From the NCBI GenBank assembly GCA_021794595.1, contig JAJYQN010000102.1, forward strand, positions 42,409-106,408: 64,000 nucleotides of DNA, given 5' to 3'. The translations under genes were made by a program, and so were the position numbers. The stretch is from Pseudomonadota bacterium. Its GTDB lineage: Bacteria; Pseudomonadota; Gammaproteobacteria; Acidiferrobacterales; Acidiferrobacteraceae. Within the stretch, counting starts at the first letter, position 1. The number at the start of each line of letters is the position of its first letter. Positions 48,814-58,647 of the stretch are shown in pieces. Below the pieces are notes generated by a model. It did not search any database. It was given only the letters and a program-made list of their open reading frames with translations, and was not told the origin of the DNA.

Positions 48814-49065
48814 TTGGGCGATCTCGGTTGGGCCCTGCCTGACCGAGATAGTAGCCACTCGATGGGGGCAGGCCGTAGGGAACGCCGGTCTGATCAAGCT
48901 CACTCCGTATGGTTCACGCTCTCACAGCGCTATGCCGAAAGCGCCTCGGGTAGTGCCGTGGGGTTTGTCGAAGGGGCGGATCCGGAGGGTATCTTCACTA
49001 CGGTGGAGTACCCGGCCCTGCTCGCCAATCCGAACATCACCAACGTGATAACGGGAGGGCATTGA
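48814..49065 (+). CDS. toxin-tail fragment 1
   Basis: An 83-codon frame whose second half reads VWFTLSQRYAESASGSAVGF then GIFTTVEYPALLANPNITNV, the style of a polymorphic-toxin C-terminus. The residues before VWFTL are not family-like, so this is a detached tail without its delivery part. It stops one base before the next ATG (TGA-G-ATG), as in toxin-immunity pairs. Contains the 101-bp repeat shared with fragment 2. Confidence 0.5.
   Translation: MGDLGWALPDRDSSHSMGAGRRERRSDQAHSVWFTLSQRYAESASGSAVGFVEGADPEGIFTTVEYPALLANPNITNVITGGH
48955..49055. repeat. 101-bp direct repeat, copy 1
   Basis: Starts GCCGTGGGGTTTGT and ends GTGATAACGGG. 89 of 101 bases match copy 2 at 49379-49479 (counted by hand); all but one of the mismatches fall in the first 36 bases. 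Codes the toxin tail GIFTTVEYP-LLANPN. Confidence 0.92.
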
Positions 49066-49066
49066 G

Positions 49067-49360
49067 ATGTTCAAGAGACTGCGCCCCCAGAAGGTTCAGC
49101 ACGCCAGCGGCTTCATCGTCCAAATGGCCGGTAGGTACAGCGTCGAATACCTCGAGAACGGCCGCCTCGCGAAAATCACGGTCGATATCGGCATCCCCAC
49201 GCTGGCCGTATTTCGCGATACCTTAACCCCCTGGATCCTGGCCGACGGGACCACGATACCGATGACCGAACCAGAGAGGCTCCGGGTCTTGGACAACATC
49301 GGCCAGGGGCTTGCGTTTATGGGGGTGAAGATTAAGTGGTACGATGGTCCGTCCCCGTGA
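49067..49360 (+). CDS. small immunity-like protein
   Basis: 97 aa, acidic-to-neutral, no signal peptide. Seen: HASGFIVQMAGRYSVEYLENG, LAKITVDIG, TPWILADGTTIPMTEPERLRVLDNIGQGLAFMGVKIKW. A sequence of the general kind Y-E-NGR, then W, then EPER-IL-NI-AL-F is like Imm74-type immunity proteins, but this is from memory and not a search. It lies between the two toxin-tail copies and begins one base after the first. Confidence 0.5.
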   Translation: MFKRLRPQKVQHASGFIVQMAGRYSVEYLENGRLAKITVDIGIPTLAVFRDTLTPWILADGTTIPMTEPERLRVLDNIGQGLAFMGVKIKWYDGPSP

Positions 49361-49522
49361 ATGCAGTTGCGCGTGAACGCCGTGGGGTTTGTGGATGGGG
49401 CTCGGCCAAGCGGCATCTTCACTACGGTGGAGTACCCGACCCTGCTCGCCAATCCGAACATCACCAACGTGATAACGGGGAAACCCGTGAGAATGCGGAT
49501 CTATGCCATGGTTTCGCCATAG
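49361..49522 (+). pseudogene. toxin-tail fragment 2 with a different end
   Basis: A 53-codon frame starting immediately after the immunity-like stop (TGA then ATG): VNAVGFVDGARPSGIFTTVE, then PNITNVITG, as in fragment 1, but ending KPVRMRIYAMVSP rather than GGH. Too short for the track. It looks like a second copy of the toxin end joined to other sequence by recombination. Confidence 0.5.
49379..49479. repeat. 101-bp direct repeat, copy 2
   Basis: Second copy of the segment at 48955-49055, same length; the last 65 bases differ at a single position. The two copies flank the immunity-like ORF, so recombination between them would delete or duplicate it. Confidence 0.92.
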
Positions 49523-49646
49523 GTAACAGCTGCTAAGGATCGGTCGAACGTAGCCATCAAGCCTCGTAGTAAGGACTATTACGTGGCGGGCGCCAGAACT
49601 GCGGGCCCGTGGATAATCAGAACCTGACAGGACGACATATAGAAAT

Positions 49647-50573
49647 ATGCAGGCAATCCTCCAGATCTCGAATGTGTCCAAAGTATACGCTTCGGGCTTC
49701 CAGGCACTGAAGAGTGTGAATTTGGATATCCAGAAAGGCGAAGTGTTTGCTTTGCTCGGGCCGAATGGCGCCGGGAAGACCACGCTGATCAGCATTATCT
49801 GCGGTATTGCTAAGGCCAGCACGGGGACTGTTACAGTCGATGGGCACGATAACGTGCGCGACTATCGCGCCTCCCGTTCTTTGATTGGTCTTGTGCCGCA
49901 GGAATTGACCACAGATGCGTTCGAATCCGTGTGGGCCACGGTCACGTTTAGTCGCGGTTTGTTTAATAAGGCTCCGGATCCTACCCATATCGAGAACGTC
50001 CTGAGGGGCCTTTCGTTGTGGGATAAAAGGCATAACAGAATTTTGACTCTCTCTGGGGGTATGAAGCGGCGGGTCCTTATCGCCAAGGCGCTCGCCCATG
50101 AGCCTAGGCTCCTGTTCCTTGATGAGCCGACGGCTGGCGTGGATGTCGATCTTAGGCGCGATATGTGGCAGCTGGTGCGTGAGCTTCGAGCGTCTGGGGT
50201 GACGGTCATTCTCACCACTCACTACATAGACGAAGCCGAAGAAATGGCCGATCGCATCGGGGTTATGCGCAGGGGTGAGATTATTCTCGTGAAGGATAAG
50301 GTCGATCTCATGCGCGATTTCGGCAAGAAGCAGCTGTCATTGCAACTCCAGAGGCCGCTGCGCCGGATTCCCCCAGAACTTCTGGGCTACTCTCTGGATC
50401 TGTCAGCTGATGGAAGCGAACTGATGTATACCTATGACGCCCAGGATGAACGCATCAGCATTGTGGGATTTCTCAAACACCTGGGGGATCTGGGAATCGA
50501 TTTCCGCGACCTGCGGACTACGGAGAGCTCTTTAGAGGATATTTTCGTGAGCTTAGTCAAGGAGAAGTCATGA
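49647..50573 (+). CDS. ABC-2 exporter ATP-binding protein (YadG-like)
   Basis: 308 aa ATPase. Seen: Walker [16 protein letters not shown]-loop [10 protein letters not shown], signature [19 protein letters not shown], Walker [13 protein letters not shown] and the switch histidine in [11 protein letters not shown]; about 80 C-terminal residues follow. Pairs with the permease gene (ATGA overlap). YadG/YadH-type exporters are widespread but their substrate is not settled. Confidence 0.9.
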   Translation: MQAILQISNVSKVYASGFQALKSVNLDIQKGEVFALLGPNGAGKTTLISIICGIAKASTGTVTVDGHDNVRDYRASRSLIGLVPQELTTDAFESVWATVTFSRGLFNKAPDPTHIENVLRGLSLWDKRHNRILTLSGGMKRRVLIAKALAHEPRLLFLDEPTAGVDVDLRRDMWQLVRELRASGVTVILTTHYIDEAEEMADRIGVMRRGEIILVKDKVDLMRDFGKKQLSLQLQRPLRRIPPELLGYSLDLSADGSELMYTYDAQDERISIVGFLKHLGDLGIDFRDLRTTESSLEDIFVSLVKEKS

Positions 50574-51331
50574 ATCTTCACGCTGTTCGCGCGATTTACG
50601 CATTTGAGATGGCGCGCACGGCGCGGACCTTGATGCAAAGCATCATTTCGCCCATGGTCTCTACATCGCTTTATTTTATCGTGTTTGGTTCCGCGATCGG
50701 GTCGCGTATGCCGACTGTGGGAGGAGTGAGCTACGGGGCCTTTATCGTGCCCGGTCTTATCATGTTGTCCATTTTGACGCAAAGCATTTCTAATGCGTCT
50801 TTTGCGATCTACTTTCCGAAATATACGGGCACGATCTACGAGCTTCTGTCGGCACCCGTATCCGCTTTTGAGGTTGTCTTAAGTTATGTCGGCGCGGCGG
50901 CCACAAAGTCGGTGGTCTTGGGGCTCATCATCTTGGCCACCTCGGCGATTTTTGTGCCACTCCATGTGGAGCACCCGATCTGGATGGCGGGGTTTCTGTT
51001 TCTTACGGCGACGACCTTTAGTCTCGTAGGGTTCATTATTGGGATTTTGGCGACCGGCTTTGAGAATCTGCAGGTCGTTCCTCTTCTGATTGTGACGCCC
51101 CTTACCTTCCTGGGCGGGAGCTTTTATTCGATCGGCATGTTGCCCCCGTTTTGGCAAAAGGTGGCCCTGTTCAATCCGGTCGTGTATCTCATAAGCGGCT
51201 TTCGTTGGAGCTTCTATGGTTTTGCCGATGTGGGCGTCGGTGCGAGCGTAGCTGTGGCTTTTGGGTTTTTGATTACCTCCCTCGCGATCGTGGGTTGGAT
51301 CTTTAAGACCGGATATCGGCTCAAGGCATAA
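50570..51331 (+). CDS. ABC-2 type permease (YadH-like)
   Basis: 253 aa, six membrane helices. Seen: an N-terminal amphipathic part ([21 protein letters not shown]), [13 protein letters not shown], and the ABC-2 signature [18 protein letters not shown] followed by [13 protein letters not shown]. Coupled to the ATPase gene. No other export component is near, so this is a two-gene exporter. Confidence 0.9.
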   Translation: MNLHAVRAIYAFEMARTARTLMQSIISPMVSTSLYFIVFGSAIGSRMPTVGGVSYGAFIVPGLIMLSILTQSISNASFAIYFPKYTGTIYELLSAPVSAFEVVLSYVGAAATKSVVLGLIILATSAIFVPLHVEHPIWMAGFLFLTATTFSLVGFIIGILATGFENLQVVPLLIVTPLTFLGGSFYSIGMLPPFWQKVALFNPVVYLISGFRWSFYGFADVGVGASVAVAFGFLITSLAIVGWIFKTGYRLKA

Positions 51332-51899
51332 GAGGCGTCTTGCTCTGTAGGACCCGGTTGCCAACGTGATGGCGTGATACCCCATGCCTACATAGAGTTA
51401 TTTTTCGGTGAGGGACATGGTGGAAAGGTCGTGGTGGTTCGCGCTGCGCGCTCCTTCGCTGACTGCTAGTCGCGCTATTTGGTCGGCGGGGACGGTGGGA
51501 TGACGAATAGAGGGCCACCCAGGGTCTCCCGCACATCGCGAAGCCGACAGGTAACGGGTCGGGCGCTTTTGTGATTGGCAGAATCTCAGGGGACTGGCAT
51601 CCCAAGGTCTTCGTCAGGCACGCGCGGCTGGTGCCGTGCGTGCCGAACATCCTGCGGCGATCTCGGCTACTGTTGTGGCCGCCCAGGCTTTGGTGTCAAA
51701 GGGACAGATATGCCCGGAATATCTCAAGCATTGGACTTGCGCTTGTTCTCGGGTCTCGATCTTCTCGAAACCGATGCCATGACCCCATTGGACGACGTAC
51801 TACTGGGGATGCAGCGGCTGATTTTTTGGCGTAGTGCTGCGCGATTGCGGCAAAGTCTGGGGTGGAGGTGCCGGAGCTTCCGGGACTCCTTGGTTCCAA
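51332..51899. other. intergenic region before tRNA-Arg
   Basis: About 570 bases. ORFs on both strands (51321-51964) show no family features and one of them simply reads the tRNA antisense. Parts may be decayed gene remnants, but nothing can be named. Confidence 0.4.
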
Positions 51900-51975
51900 T
51901 GGTGCCCCGGGCCGGAGTTGAACCGGCGACCTGTCGCTTAGGAGGCGACCGCTCTATCCACTGAGCTACCGGGGC
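51900..51975 (-). tRNA. tRNA-Arg (anticodon CCU)
   Basis: 76 bases including an encoded CCA. On the minus strand: acceptor GCCCCGG paired with CCGGGGC, D-arm AGCTCAGTGGATAGAGC, anticodon stem GTCGC/GCGAC with loop CTCCTAA (anticodon CCT) and T-arm GCCGG-TTCAACT-CCGGC. Reads the rare arginine codon AGG. Confidence 0.96.
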
Positions 51976-52407
51976 AGTGTGGCTTAGTATACCCGAAGCG
52001 ATGGGGGTGCCAAAGGATAGGCGTCTTAGGGGTCGCCTGTCTCTCAAGCGCACGGGGGAAGGCGTTTAGTTGAGGCTCGGCAGCCCAACGGTCTGAACTG
52101 AGGATCGCCCCGCTCCATCGCTTGTGAGTGGACGGTGGTCGATTCACTCCCGACATTGCGTGCCCATCTGACGTTCCGTAAGATGGGATCAACGGTTTAT
52201 GAAAGGCAACGCGGCTCTTTAACGGTGACCACGGCACGGTCTGGGCTAATGTCGCGTCGCCTGTGTTCGGGACAGCGGGGTATACATCTCGGTCATGAAA
52301 AAATGTCGCAGCAGCTTGGCTTGGTTTGACTCAATGGGGGGAGGGTCCAGAAGGGCGTATTCGGTCGGTTCTCTCGGCGTCTGTGATGTTATGGAGCGAG
52401 TGTCGTT
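51976..52407. other. intergenic region tRNA-Arg to pyrC
   Basis: About 430 bases. It holds the tRNA promoter (next entry) and must hold the pyrC promoter on the plus strand. The ORFs drawn here (51938-52237, 52135-52329) have no recognisable content. No repeat of the tRNA 3' end (attachment site) was seen. Confidence 0.4.
51986..52013 (-). promoter_or_regulatory. sigma-70 promoter of tRNA-Arg
   Basis: TTGGCA, a 16-base spacer and TATACT on the minus strand, with the -10 box ending 10 bases before the tRNA 5' end. Confidence 0.8.
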
Positions 52408-53487
52408 GTGGAGCTAACACTCACCCGTCCCGATGATTGGCATGTTCATCTGCGCGATGGAGCCGTGTTGTCTGCGGTTCTTGCCGATACGGCCGCACGT
52501 TTTGCCCGGGCTATCGTGATGCCCAACCTGAGTCCCCCTATTCGTACGGTGGCTGAAGCCCGGGCCTATCGCGAGCGTATTATGGCCGCGCGCCCAGAGG
52601 GTTCTCACTTTGAACCCCTCATGACGCTCTATTTGACTGACAATACGTCGGTAGCCGAGATTGAGCGCGCCAAAACCTCAGGATTTGTGTATGCGGTGAA
52701 ATATTACCCGGCGGGCGCCACCACCAACTCGGAATCTGGGGTTACGGACATTCGGCGTTGCGACGATGTGTTTGCGGCCCTGGCTGAATTAGGCCTCCCG
52801 CTCCTCGTTCACGGCGAAGTGACGGATAGTGCGGTCGATGTGTTCGATCGCGAAGCCGTTTTTATCGACCGCCATCTCCAGCCTATCATTGCGCGCTTCC
52901 CCGGGCTCAGGGTGGTATTGGAGCATGTGACCACGCGCGAAGGGGTCGATTTCGTCAAAAGCGCCCCGGCTACCGTGGCCGCTACCATAACGGCCCACCA
53001 TTTGCTCCTGAACCGCAACGCCATGTTCCGCGGGGGTTTGCGTCCCCATGCCTACTGTCTGCCGATATTAAAGGCGGAGCAGCATCGTGAGGCCCTGGTG
53101 GCGGCTGCTCTATCGGGGAATCCCCGCTTCTTTCTGGGGAGCGATAGCGCCCCCCACGCCCGCCGCGCGAAAGAGAGCGCTTGTGGCTGCGCGGGGATTT
53201 ATACCGCGCATGCGGCGCTCGAGCTGTACGCCGAGGTGTTTGCGGCGGGTGGCGCCTTGGAAAAACTGGAGGCGTTCGCGAGCTTTTATGGTGCCGATTT
53301 CTATCGGCTCCCGCGCAATCGTGACTCTGTGACACTGATTGAGGACCCATGGACCGTTCCCGATGAGATGCCGCTCCCAAGCGATGGCGTACGGGATAGC
53401 TTGGTCCCCTTCCGCGCCGGCGAGGTGTTGCGCTTTCGGCTTAAGTCCGAGCCGCTTCGGCCACCAAGACGCAGGACCAGGCCGTGA
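52408..53487 (+). CDS. pyrC: dihydroorotase, PyrC type
   Basis: Third step of pyrimidine synthesis: closes carbamoyl-aspartate to dihydroorotate. 359 aa from GTG 52408 with the expected N-terminus ([14 protein letters not shown], zinc HXH). Seen: the carbamylated lysine in [16 protein letters not shown], histidines in LLVHGE and LEHVTT, the catalytic aspartate in FLGSDSAPH and [15 protein letters not shown]. Its stop overlaps bioD as GTGA. Confidence 0.96.
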   Translation: MELTLTRPDDWHVHLRDGAVLSAVLADTAARFARAIVMPNLSPPIRTVAEARAYRERIMAARPEGSHFEPLMTLYLTDNTSVAEIERAKTSGFVYAVKYYPAGATTNSESGVTDIRRCDDVFAALAELGLPLLVHGEVTDSAVDVFDREAVFIDRHLQPIIARFPGLRVVLEHVTTREGVDFVKSAPATVAATITAHHLLLNRNAMFRGGLRPHAYCLPILKAEQHREALVAAALSGNPRFFLGSDSAPHARRAKESACGCAGIYTAHAALELYAEVFAAGGALEKLEAFASFYGADFYRLPRNRDSVTLIEDPWTVPDEMPLPSDGVRDSLVPFRAGEVLRFRLKSEPLRPPRRRTRP

Positions 53488-54137
53488 CGATGCGGGGCGT
53501 GCTGATTACGGGCACCGATACGGGGGTCGGCAAGACCCTTGTCAGTACCGCCTTGGTCTTAGGGTATGGACGCCGCGGGGAGCGGGTCGCGGGCCTAAAG
53601 CCGGTCGTGTCCGGCGCGGTGGGCGGGCTTTGGGAGGATGTCGAATCCCTGCGCCTTGCGAGCAACCCGCCACGTACGGTTGAAGAGTGCGCGCTGTATG
53701 GTTTTCGTGACCCGGTCGCCCCTCATTGGGCCGCCCACGAAGAAGGCCGCACGATCGATGTCGAGGCGGTAGCGAGGTTTGTGCGCGAACAGGCAAAGTC
53801 CGTGGATCGCATCGTGGTCGAGGGCGCGGGCGGCTTTTTGGTGCCCCTGAACGCCCGTAGCGGGTTTGCGGACCTGGCCCAGAGTTTGCGATTGCCAGTG
53901 TTACTCGTGGTGGGATTGCGGCTGGGGGCGATCAACCATGCCCGTCTGACGTGCGAGGCGATTGCGGCCCGTGGCCTCGTGTTACAAGGGTGGGTCGGAA
54001 GCGCCTTGGGTTCCGAGGTCGCGGCTGGGACTATCGAGGGATTAAAGGATTATTTACCGATGCCTTGTCTTGGTGTGGTCCCATATCACACTCCCGTTGA
54101 TCCGGCATTCGCGCTTCAACACCTGAGTCTCCCCTAA
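53484..54137 (+). CDS. bioD: dethiobiotin synthetase
   Basis: ATP-dependent ring closure of diaminopelargonic acid to dethiobiotin, the step before biotin. 217 aa from GTG 53484 overlapping pyrC. Seen: P-loop [21 protein letters not shown], the [12 protein letters not shown] motif and [12 protein letters not shown]. No other bio gene is in the window. Confidence 0.93.
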   Translation: MTMRGVLITGTDTGVGKTLVSTALVLGYGRRGERVAGLKPVVSGAVGGLWEDVESLRLASNPPRTVEECALYGFRDPVAPHWAAHEEGRTIDVEAVARFVREQAKSVDRIVVEGAGGFLVPLNARSGFADLAQSLRLPVLLVVGLRLGAINHARLTCEAIAARGLVLQGWVGSALGSEVAAGTIEGLKDYLPMPCLGVVPYHTPVDPAFALQHLSLP

Positions 54138-54189
54138 GGGGCATAAAAGGCGCGAGCCTACGGTCATGCCCCAAGCGGTAGATCTCATT

Positions 54190-56304
54190 CTAGAGGCCCT
54201 CGGGGTGACTCGCGGAGCCTTCGTCCGTGTTTTTCCCAATGTTCGGAGTCGGGGTCGCTTCCTCGGCCTGGATTTGCGCGCACAAAAGCGTTTCGACCCT
54301 CTTACGGGTCTTTTCGTAGGCGTTCGTGTGCGGACCTTTGTTCGCCAATCCGCACAACTTCTCGTGAGCCTCTCCCAGGACCGTGGCTTCGAGTCTTTTA
54401 ACGGAGAGGTAGTGGGAGAGGGGGCCAGGTTCGGCCATGAGCGATTTGAGGAGGACGGGGCGGTCCTTGGCAAGACCAATCAAGGCGTTGTGGAGAATCA
54501 TGGCAGCGTAGGCCCCGAGCGCGGTTTGCGGTTTGCGGACGTCGACATTGAAGGAGAAGTGTTGTTTCCAGGGGCGCAAGGCCGTCGCTCTCATAGGCCG
54601 GCCGATCGCGTAGCCCTGGCCGGCATCGGCCCCCAGGATGGCGGCGGCCTCGATCAATCCAAAACTCTCAAGGCCCTCAACTACGACAGAGATGCCAAGA
54701 TCGTGCACGAGACGAGTCAGATGGTGGATAAATTGCAGGGCTTTGTGTGGCGCTTGCGCGGCCGTGCTTACCAAGCCTTGGTCGATTTTCACATCATCAA
54801 CAGCGACTTTCTCCATACGTAATAGCGAGCTGTAACCGGAGCCCAGGTCGTCTTGGGCAAGACGTACACCCAAGGCGCGCCACTTTGCAAGAATAGCGGC
54901 CGGGTTTTGGCGGGGATCGATTTCGTCAGTTTCCAAAAGCTCCAAGGTCAGGCGTTTTGTGTCGGTGGGAATATCTTTTAGGACGACATGCGCGATCTCC
55001 AAGTACTCGGGATCGGTCAGTGCTTGAGCGGGGAGGTTGACGGCGACCGAGGTCTTTAATCCTTGTGACTCCCACCGGTGTAGGTCCATTAACGCCTGGC
55101 GAAGACCGCGAGCGAATAATTGACGGAGTTGTTGTGCCCCGAAGGCCGGCAAAAAATCAGCCGGTGTTATATAGCTCCCGTCACTGTTCACGAGGCGGGC
55201 AAGCGCCTCGACCTTCCAGAGATCTCCCGTGGCAAGATCGATGACGGGCTGATAGAGCATGGTCAGGTCGCCGCAGACGAGGCGTTCGCGATAGCTGGCG
55301 CGCAGAGTGTGCGAGACGACCGGGGTGTCGTGGGCAAGGCGGGTATAGGCAAAGCGCAATGCCCAACAGAGGCGGTCGATGATGCTAAGGCGGTCTGCGG
55401 TCCTAAAGTAGCCCGGGAGACTATGATAGAGCGTAAGAATCGCCTGAGTACGCCCCTCGGGGTCCGTGATCGGGATGTTGGCGAGCGAGGCGTAGCCAAG
55501 TTCGTGCGCAAGGTCGTACCAGGGGGCCATGGTCGGGTCGGTAGAGATACACATGGAGGTCTGAACCTGACCCGATCGCCAGGCCCGTCCAGAGGGGCCT
55601 TCGCCGTTTGGCGTGCCACCATGGATCGTGGGGACTAATTGCCCCTTGGCCAAGAGCGCGGCATGGCGCTCAAACGTCTTGCCGACCACCATTTCATACA
55701 GGAGATTGCCGTTCTCGTCGGGCCGCGCAAGCGTTCCTGCCATCATGCCCTCAAGACTTGTCATCGTTTCAAGTATTGTGCGTATCAAATCGTTGATGGG
55801 TATGGGTTGCTCGAGGAGGTGCATGATAGCCGCCACGATCCGCTGCTGCTGTTGCAAGACTTGTCGCTGGCCGTTTATTTGATGACAGAGATCGGTCATG
55901 AGCCGGGTTGTCAGAATCTCTTGGATATCTACGCGTTGTTTTTGCGGTTGTAGCCATGGTTCAAGGGAGCGTAAGAGCGCTTTTAACGATTGCCCGTAGG
56001 CGGCGACAAGATGCGCGCCATCGATTCCCAGCAGGGCATGCTTATGGCCGGCCCGATTGGCCGTTCGTTCGTGGGCGTGAGCGCTGAGATAGGGATCGAT
56101 GAGACGGTTTAAGAGGGTCTGCGGTTGCGTTTCTTGAGACGATGCGGATTGAAGGGCGTTCAGAATGTCCTTGGGCGTGTTGTGGCTTGAGAGGGCCCGA
56201 TAGAACGAACCCATAAAATCGCCGTCGATCGTAGCAAGATGCGGCTGCGCTAAGGAAAGGAGATTGGCCGCATCGAGCCCATAAACATCGAGATCGCCAT
56301 TCAT
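54190..56304 (-). CDS. globin-GAF-EAL c-di-GMP phosphodiesterase-like protein
   Basis: 704 aa from ATG 56304 behind GGAG. Domain order: globin-coupled sensor (about residues 1-160), with DFMGSFYRAL and a candidate haem histidine in RAGHKHALLG; GAF domain (about 175-320); EAL domain (about 345-590) with VEALARL, NLPAQAL, LELLETDEID, QDDLGSGYSSL, VKIDQGL and VVEGLES. Catalytic acidic residues and the lysine seem kept, so c-di-GMP hydrolysis is plausible, with oxygen or NO sensing by the globin. The last about 110 residues are an unrecognised helical tail. Convergent with bioD. Confidence 0.88.
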   Translation of the reverse strand: MNGDLDVYGLDAANLLSLAQPHLATIDGDFMGSFYRALSSHNTPKDILNALQSASSQETQPQTLLNRLIDPYLSAHAHERTANRAGHKHALLGIDGAHLVAAYGQSLKALLRSLEPWLQPQKQRVDIQEILTTRLMTDLCHQINGQRQVLQQQQRIVAAIMHLLEQPIPINDLIRTILETMTSLEGMMAGTLARPDENGNLLYEMVVGKTFERHAALLAKGQLVPTIHGGTPNGEGPSGRAWRSGQVQTSMCISTDPTMAPWYDLAHELGYASLANIPITDPEGRTQAILTLYHSLPGYFRTADRLSIIDRLCWALRFAYTRLAHDTPVVSHTLRASYRERLVCGDLTMLYQPVIDLATGDLWKVEALARLVNSDGSYITPADFLPAFGAQQLRQLFARGLRQALMDLHRWESQGLKTSVAVNLPAQALTDPEYLEIAHVVLKDIPTDTKRLTLELLETDEIDPRQNPAAILAKWRALGVRLAQDDLGSGYSSLLRMEKVAVDDVKIDQGLVSTAAQAPHKALQFIHHLTRLVHDLGISVVVEGLESFGLIEAAAILGADAGQGYAIGRPMRATALRPWKQHFSFNVDVRKPQTALGAYAAMILHNALIGLAKDRPVLLKSLMAEPGPLSHYLSVKRLEATVLGEAHEKLCGLANKGPHTNAYEKTRKRVETLLCAQIQAEEATPTPNIGKNTDEGSASHPEGL

Positions 56305-56555
56305 GCTAGGTCTCCGGCCAACTTTCACGGCCTGTGATGCGTAGTTCAGGAAACGACTACCGAGAGTGGTGGTTAGTCTATACTCCCGCAGCCCTTGCGA
56401 CCCCTAACTTCCTTACGGCCGTAAACGTTTCCAGCCCCGCTTGCTTGCGGCCTATCTCTTTTAAATAGGATTGGTTCTATGGTCTGTCAAGGAAAGTGCC
56501 ACGAAATCTGAAAGTTGGGGGCGACAGCTCCTATAAGATCTGCGATGGGGGTTTC

Positions 56556-57317
56556 CTAGGGGAGATGGCGGGTGGGCAGTAAAGTAGGAGACGGGGCCTT
56601 GGGCGAGTGCCGGGGAGCTCTGAATGGCGTTAAGCCGGCTGTGACTTGTCCCGCAAAGAGTACCGGCGCTTGCTCGTGAAACCCGATGATCCGTAAGGCG
56701 GCTGCGGTCCAAGTATTACAGGTGTGCCAGGCGTCATAGGTCCTGGATGACGCGAAGAAGTCGCCATGCCGGGTTCTGGGTCCGACGATCACGAACGCGC
56801 CCCGCGGCCCCCGAGTAAAGGATCGTAGAAGAAAGGATTGGAGGCGGCGCCAGCGGGGTGCCGCGACAGCTATCCAGTAGAGATGGCGGGCGCGGCCTTG
56901 GGCGATGAGGTCCTTGCGCGACCGCGCGGTGACATGAAGGACGCTTCGGGACGGGAAGAGGGCGCGCACGCCCGCGAGTACACTCGGGTGCCGTTCCCTA
57001 TAATAGCGGCGATTGCCCCAGCCGATGCCGATGAAGGGGGCGTGCGGGACCACGTCACGAATCGAGGCGAGTGGGCCTGTGAGCTGGCCTACCGGTAAAA
57101 TAATAGCGGTGTGCCAGCCCTCGCGGACGATGCCGAGTACGTACGAGTGGGTAGCTGGGGGATGAGTGTGTTGCGTTGTGACGGTCGGGCCGGGCCTTAC
57201 GCATCCCGTTCCGACTAATAGGAGAAGGGTGCTGGCCGCGCACCTTAAGATGCCTCGCCGACGGCGGTGTTCTGAGGACTTCGTGGTCCTTAAGCGAGAT
57301 TTTTCTGGGTTACTCAC
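56556..57317 (-). CDS. DUF2459 lipoprotein
   Basis: About 253 aa from GTG 57317, just after the MFS stop; the track start 57362 overlaps that gene. A basic leader and AASTLLLLVGTGC lipoprotein signal, then the DUF2459 pattern: REGWHTAIILPV, IGIGWGNRRYYRE, ALFPSRSVLHV and TYDAWHTCNTWTAAAL. Family function unknown; the conserved His and Cys look enzyme-like. Follows the MFS gene by 4 bases. Confidence 0.78.
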   Translation of the reverse strand: MSNPEKSRLRTTKSSEHRRRRGILRCAASTLLLLVGTGCVRPGPTVTTQHTHPPATHSYVLGIVREGWHTAIILPVGQLTGPLASIRDVVPHAPFIGIGWGNRRYYRERHPSVLAGVRALFPSRSVLHVTARSRKDLIAQGRARHLYWIAVAAPRWRRLQSFLLRSFTRGPRGAFVIVGPRTRHGDFFASSRTYDAWHTCNTWTAAALRIIGFHEQAPVLFAGQVTAGLTPFRAPRHSPKAPSPTLLPTRHLP

Positions 57318-57321
57318 AGCA

Positions 57322-58647
57322 CTACGTTTTTGTCGGGATCTCTTCCCTTTCCATGGCCTCAAGCGTCTTGCCGGCGGGCTCCAAGGGGTAGAGATGGGTG
57401 ACCCAGGCGCCTATTAGTGCGACAGCGCCCATCGCGATCAGAACAGTCGTTAAACCGAGGCCCGCCTCAAGCTGGGGAAAAATCACCGCAGACAGGACCG
57501 CGCCCAGGCGCGAGAGGGCTGTGGCGATACCTCCTGCGCTAGCGCGCAGTTCCGTCGGAAATATCTCAACCGAGAGCGCCATGGCTGTTACCCCGGGACC
57601 TATGCCAGTGCCAAAAGAGTAAATGGCCGAGCCCATGTAGACGTCCCAAGCGTGGTGGATACTAATGCCCCAGGCAAAGAGTAAGAGACCTAAGGTCATG
57701 AGTGCAAACCCGCCGGTTTGGAGGGGGATGCGGCCCCAGTGATCGAGACGCGGCAGGACTAGGATAATCCCGAGTGTCGAGATCAGAAGAAAGACCGCGT
57801 TAATGCCGGCGGCTGCCATATTGTTGTGGGCGAGGCCCTGCATGCGCAGGACGACCGGAAAGTAGAGTCCGATCCCGAGGCCCACCACGTCAAGACAAAA
57901 CCACGGTATCACGCTAAGCCCCAGGCGCTGACGCCAAAACGGTTTGAACAACGTGGACCAACGGCGAGCGGTGCCCGTAAACCCCTTGAGGGTCTCGACG
58001 ATGTGTTCTGAGGTCCATCCCGGATGCAGAAGGCGCAAGGCGTCCGTGGCGGCCTTGGGTTGGCCGCGGCGCATAAGCCAGCGTGGCGACTCGGGGATGC
58101 GGCGTCGTAGCCAGAGCAACACGAGGGCGGGCAGGATCGCGGCCCCAAGCATAAACCGCCACGAGGCGGCCCCTATGGGCAGCAAGGCCAGTCCGGCCAA
58201 AGTGGAAACCAAGGCCCCTGCGTACCAGGCGATATTGATCCAGGCAAAGCCCTTGCCGCGTTCGTTTTCGGAACTGTACTCGGCGACCACCGTGGAGACG
58301 AGTGGGTAGTCCATACCGACACCTAGGCCAATAATGAAACGGCTTATCCACAAAAGGGCGAGATTGGGGCTAAGAGCGCTGCCCAAGGCGCCGAGGGCGT
58401 ATAAGGCCACGTTAGGGAGGAGCAAGGCTCGACGTCCGTACCGATCCACTAAAGGGCCGCCTACGATTCCGCCCACGAGCGAGCCGAGGAGCGCTGACGC
58501 CATAAGGCTGCCGATGGCAGCAGGACCGAGATGCCACACGCGGCGCAGGGGTAAAAGCGCGATCGCCATGATGCTGATATCAAAGCCATCCAGGAACATC
58601 CCCAAGCTTGCGGCGCGTAGCGCCTGCTTTTGGAGACGATCGGTCAT
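57322..58647 (-). CDS. MFS transporter
   Basis: 441 aa from ATG 58647 (MTDRLQKQALRAASLGMF). Twelve helices with the MFS motif after helix 2 (GPLVDRYGRRALLLP), LDGFDISIMAIALLPL in helix 1, RFIIGLGVGMDYPLVSTVVAEY in helix 4 and RRRIPESPRWLMRRG before the central loop. The pattern is that of metabolite:proton symporters (sugar-porter/AAHS-like). Substrate unknown. Co-transcribed with the DUF2459 gene. Confidence 0.88.
   Translation of the reverse strand: MTDRLQKQALRAASLGMFLDGFDISIMAIALLPLRRVWHLGPAAIGSLMASALLGSLVGGIVGGPLVDRYGRRALLLPNVALYALGALGSALSPNLALLWISRFIIGLGVGMDYPLVSTVVAEYSSENERGKGFAWINIAWYAGALVSTLAGLALLPIGAASWRFMLGAAILPALVLLWLRRRIPESPRWLMRRGQPKAATDALRLLHPGWTSEHIVETLKGFTGTARRWSTLFKPFWRQRLGLSVIPWFCLDVVGLGIGLYFPVVLRMQGLAHNNMAAAGINAVFLLISTLGIILVLPRLDHWGRIPLQTGGFALMTLGLLLFAWGISIHHAWDVYMGSAIYSFGTGIGPGVTAMALSVEIFPTELRASAGGIATALSRLGAVLSAVIFPQLEAGLGLTTVLIAMGAVALIGAWVTHLYPLEPAGKTLEAMEREEIPTKT

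Noticed and set aside
51724-52053. Minus-strand ORF of 109 aa across the tRNA
   Set aside because: Its APVAQWIERSPPKRQ-like part is the translated tRNA-Arg gene, a common artefact.
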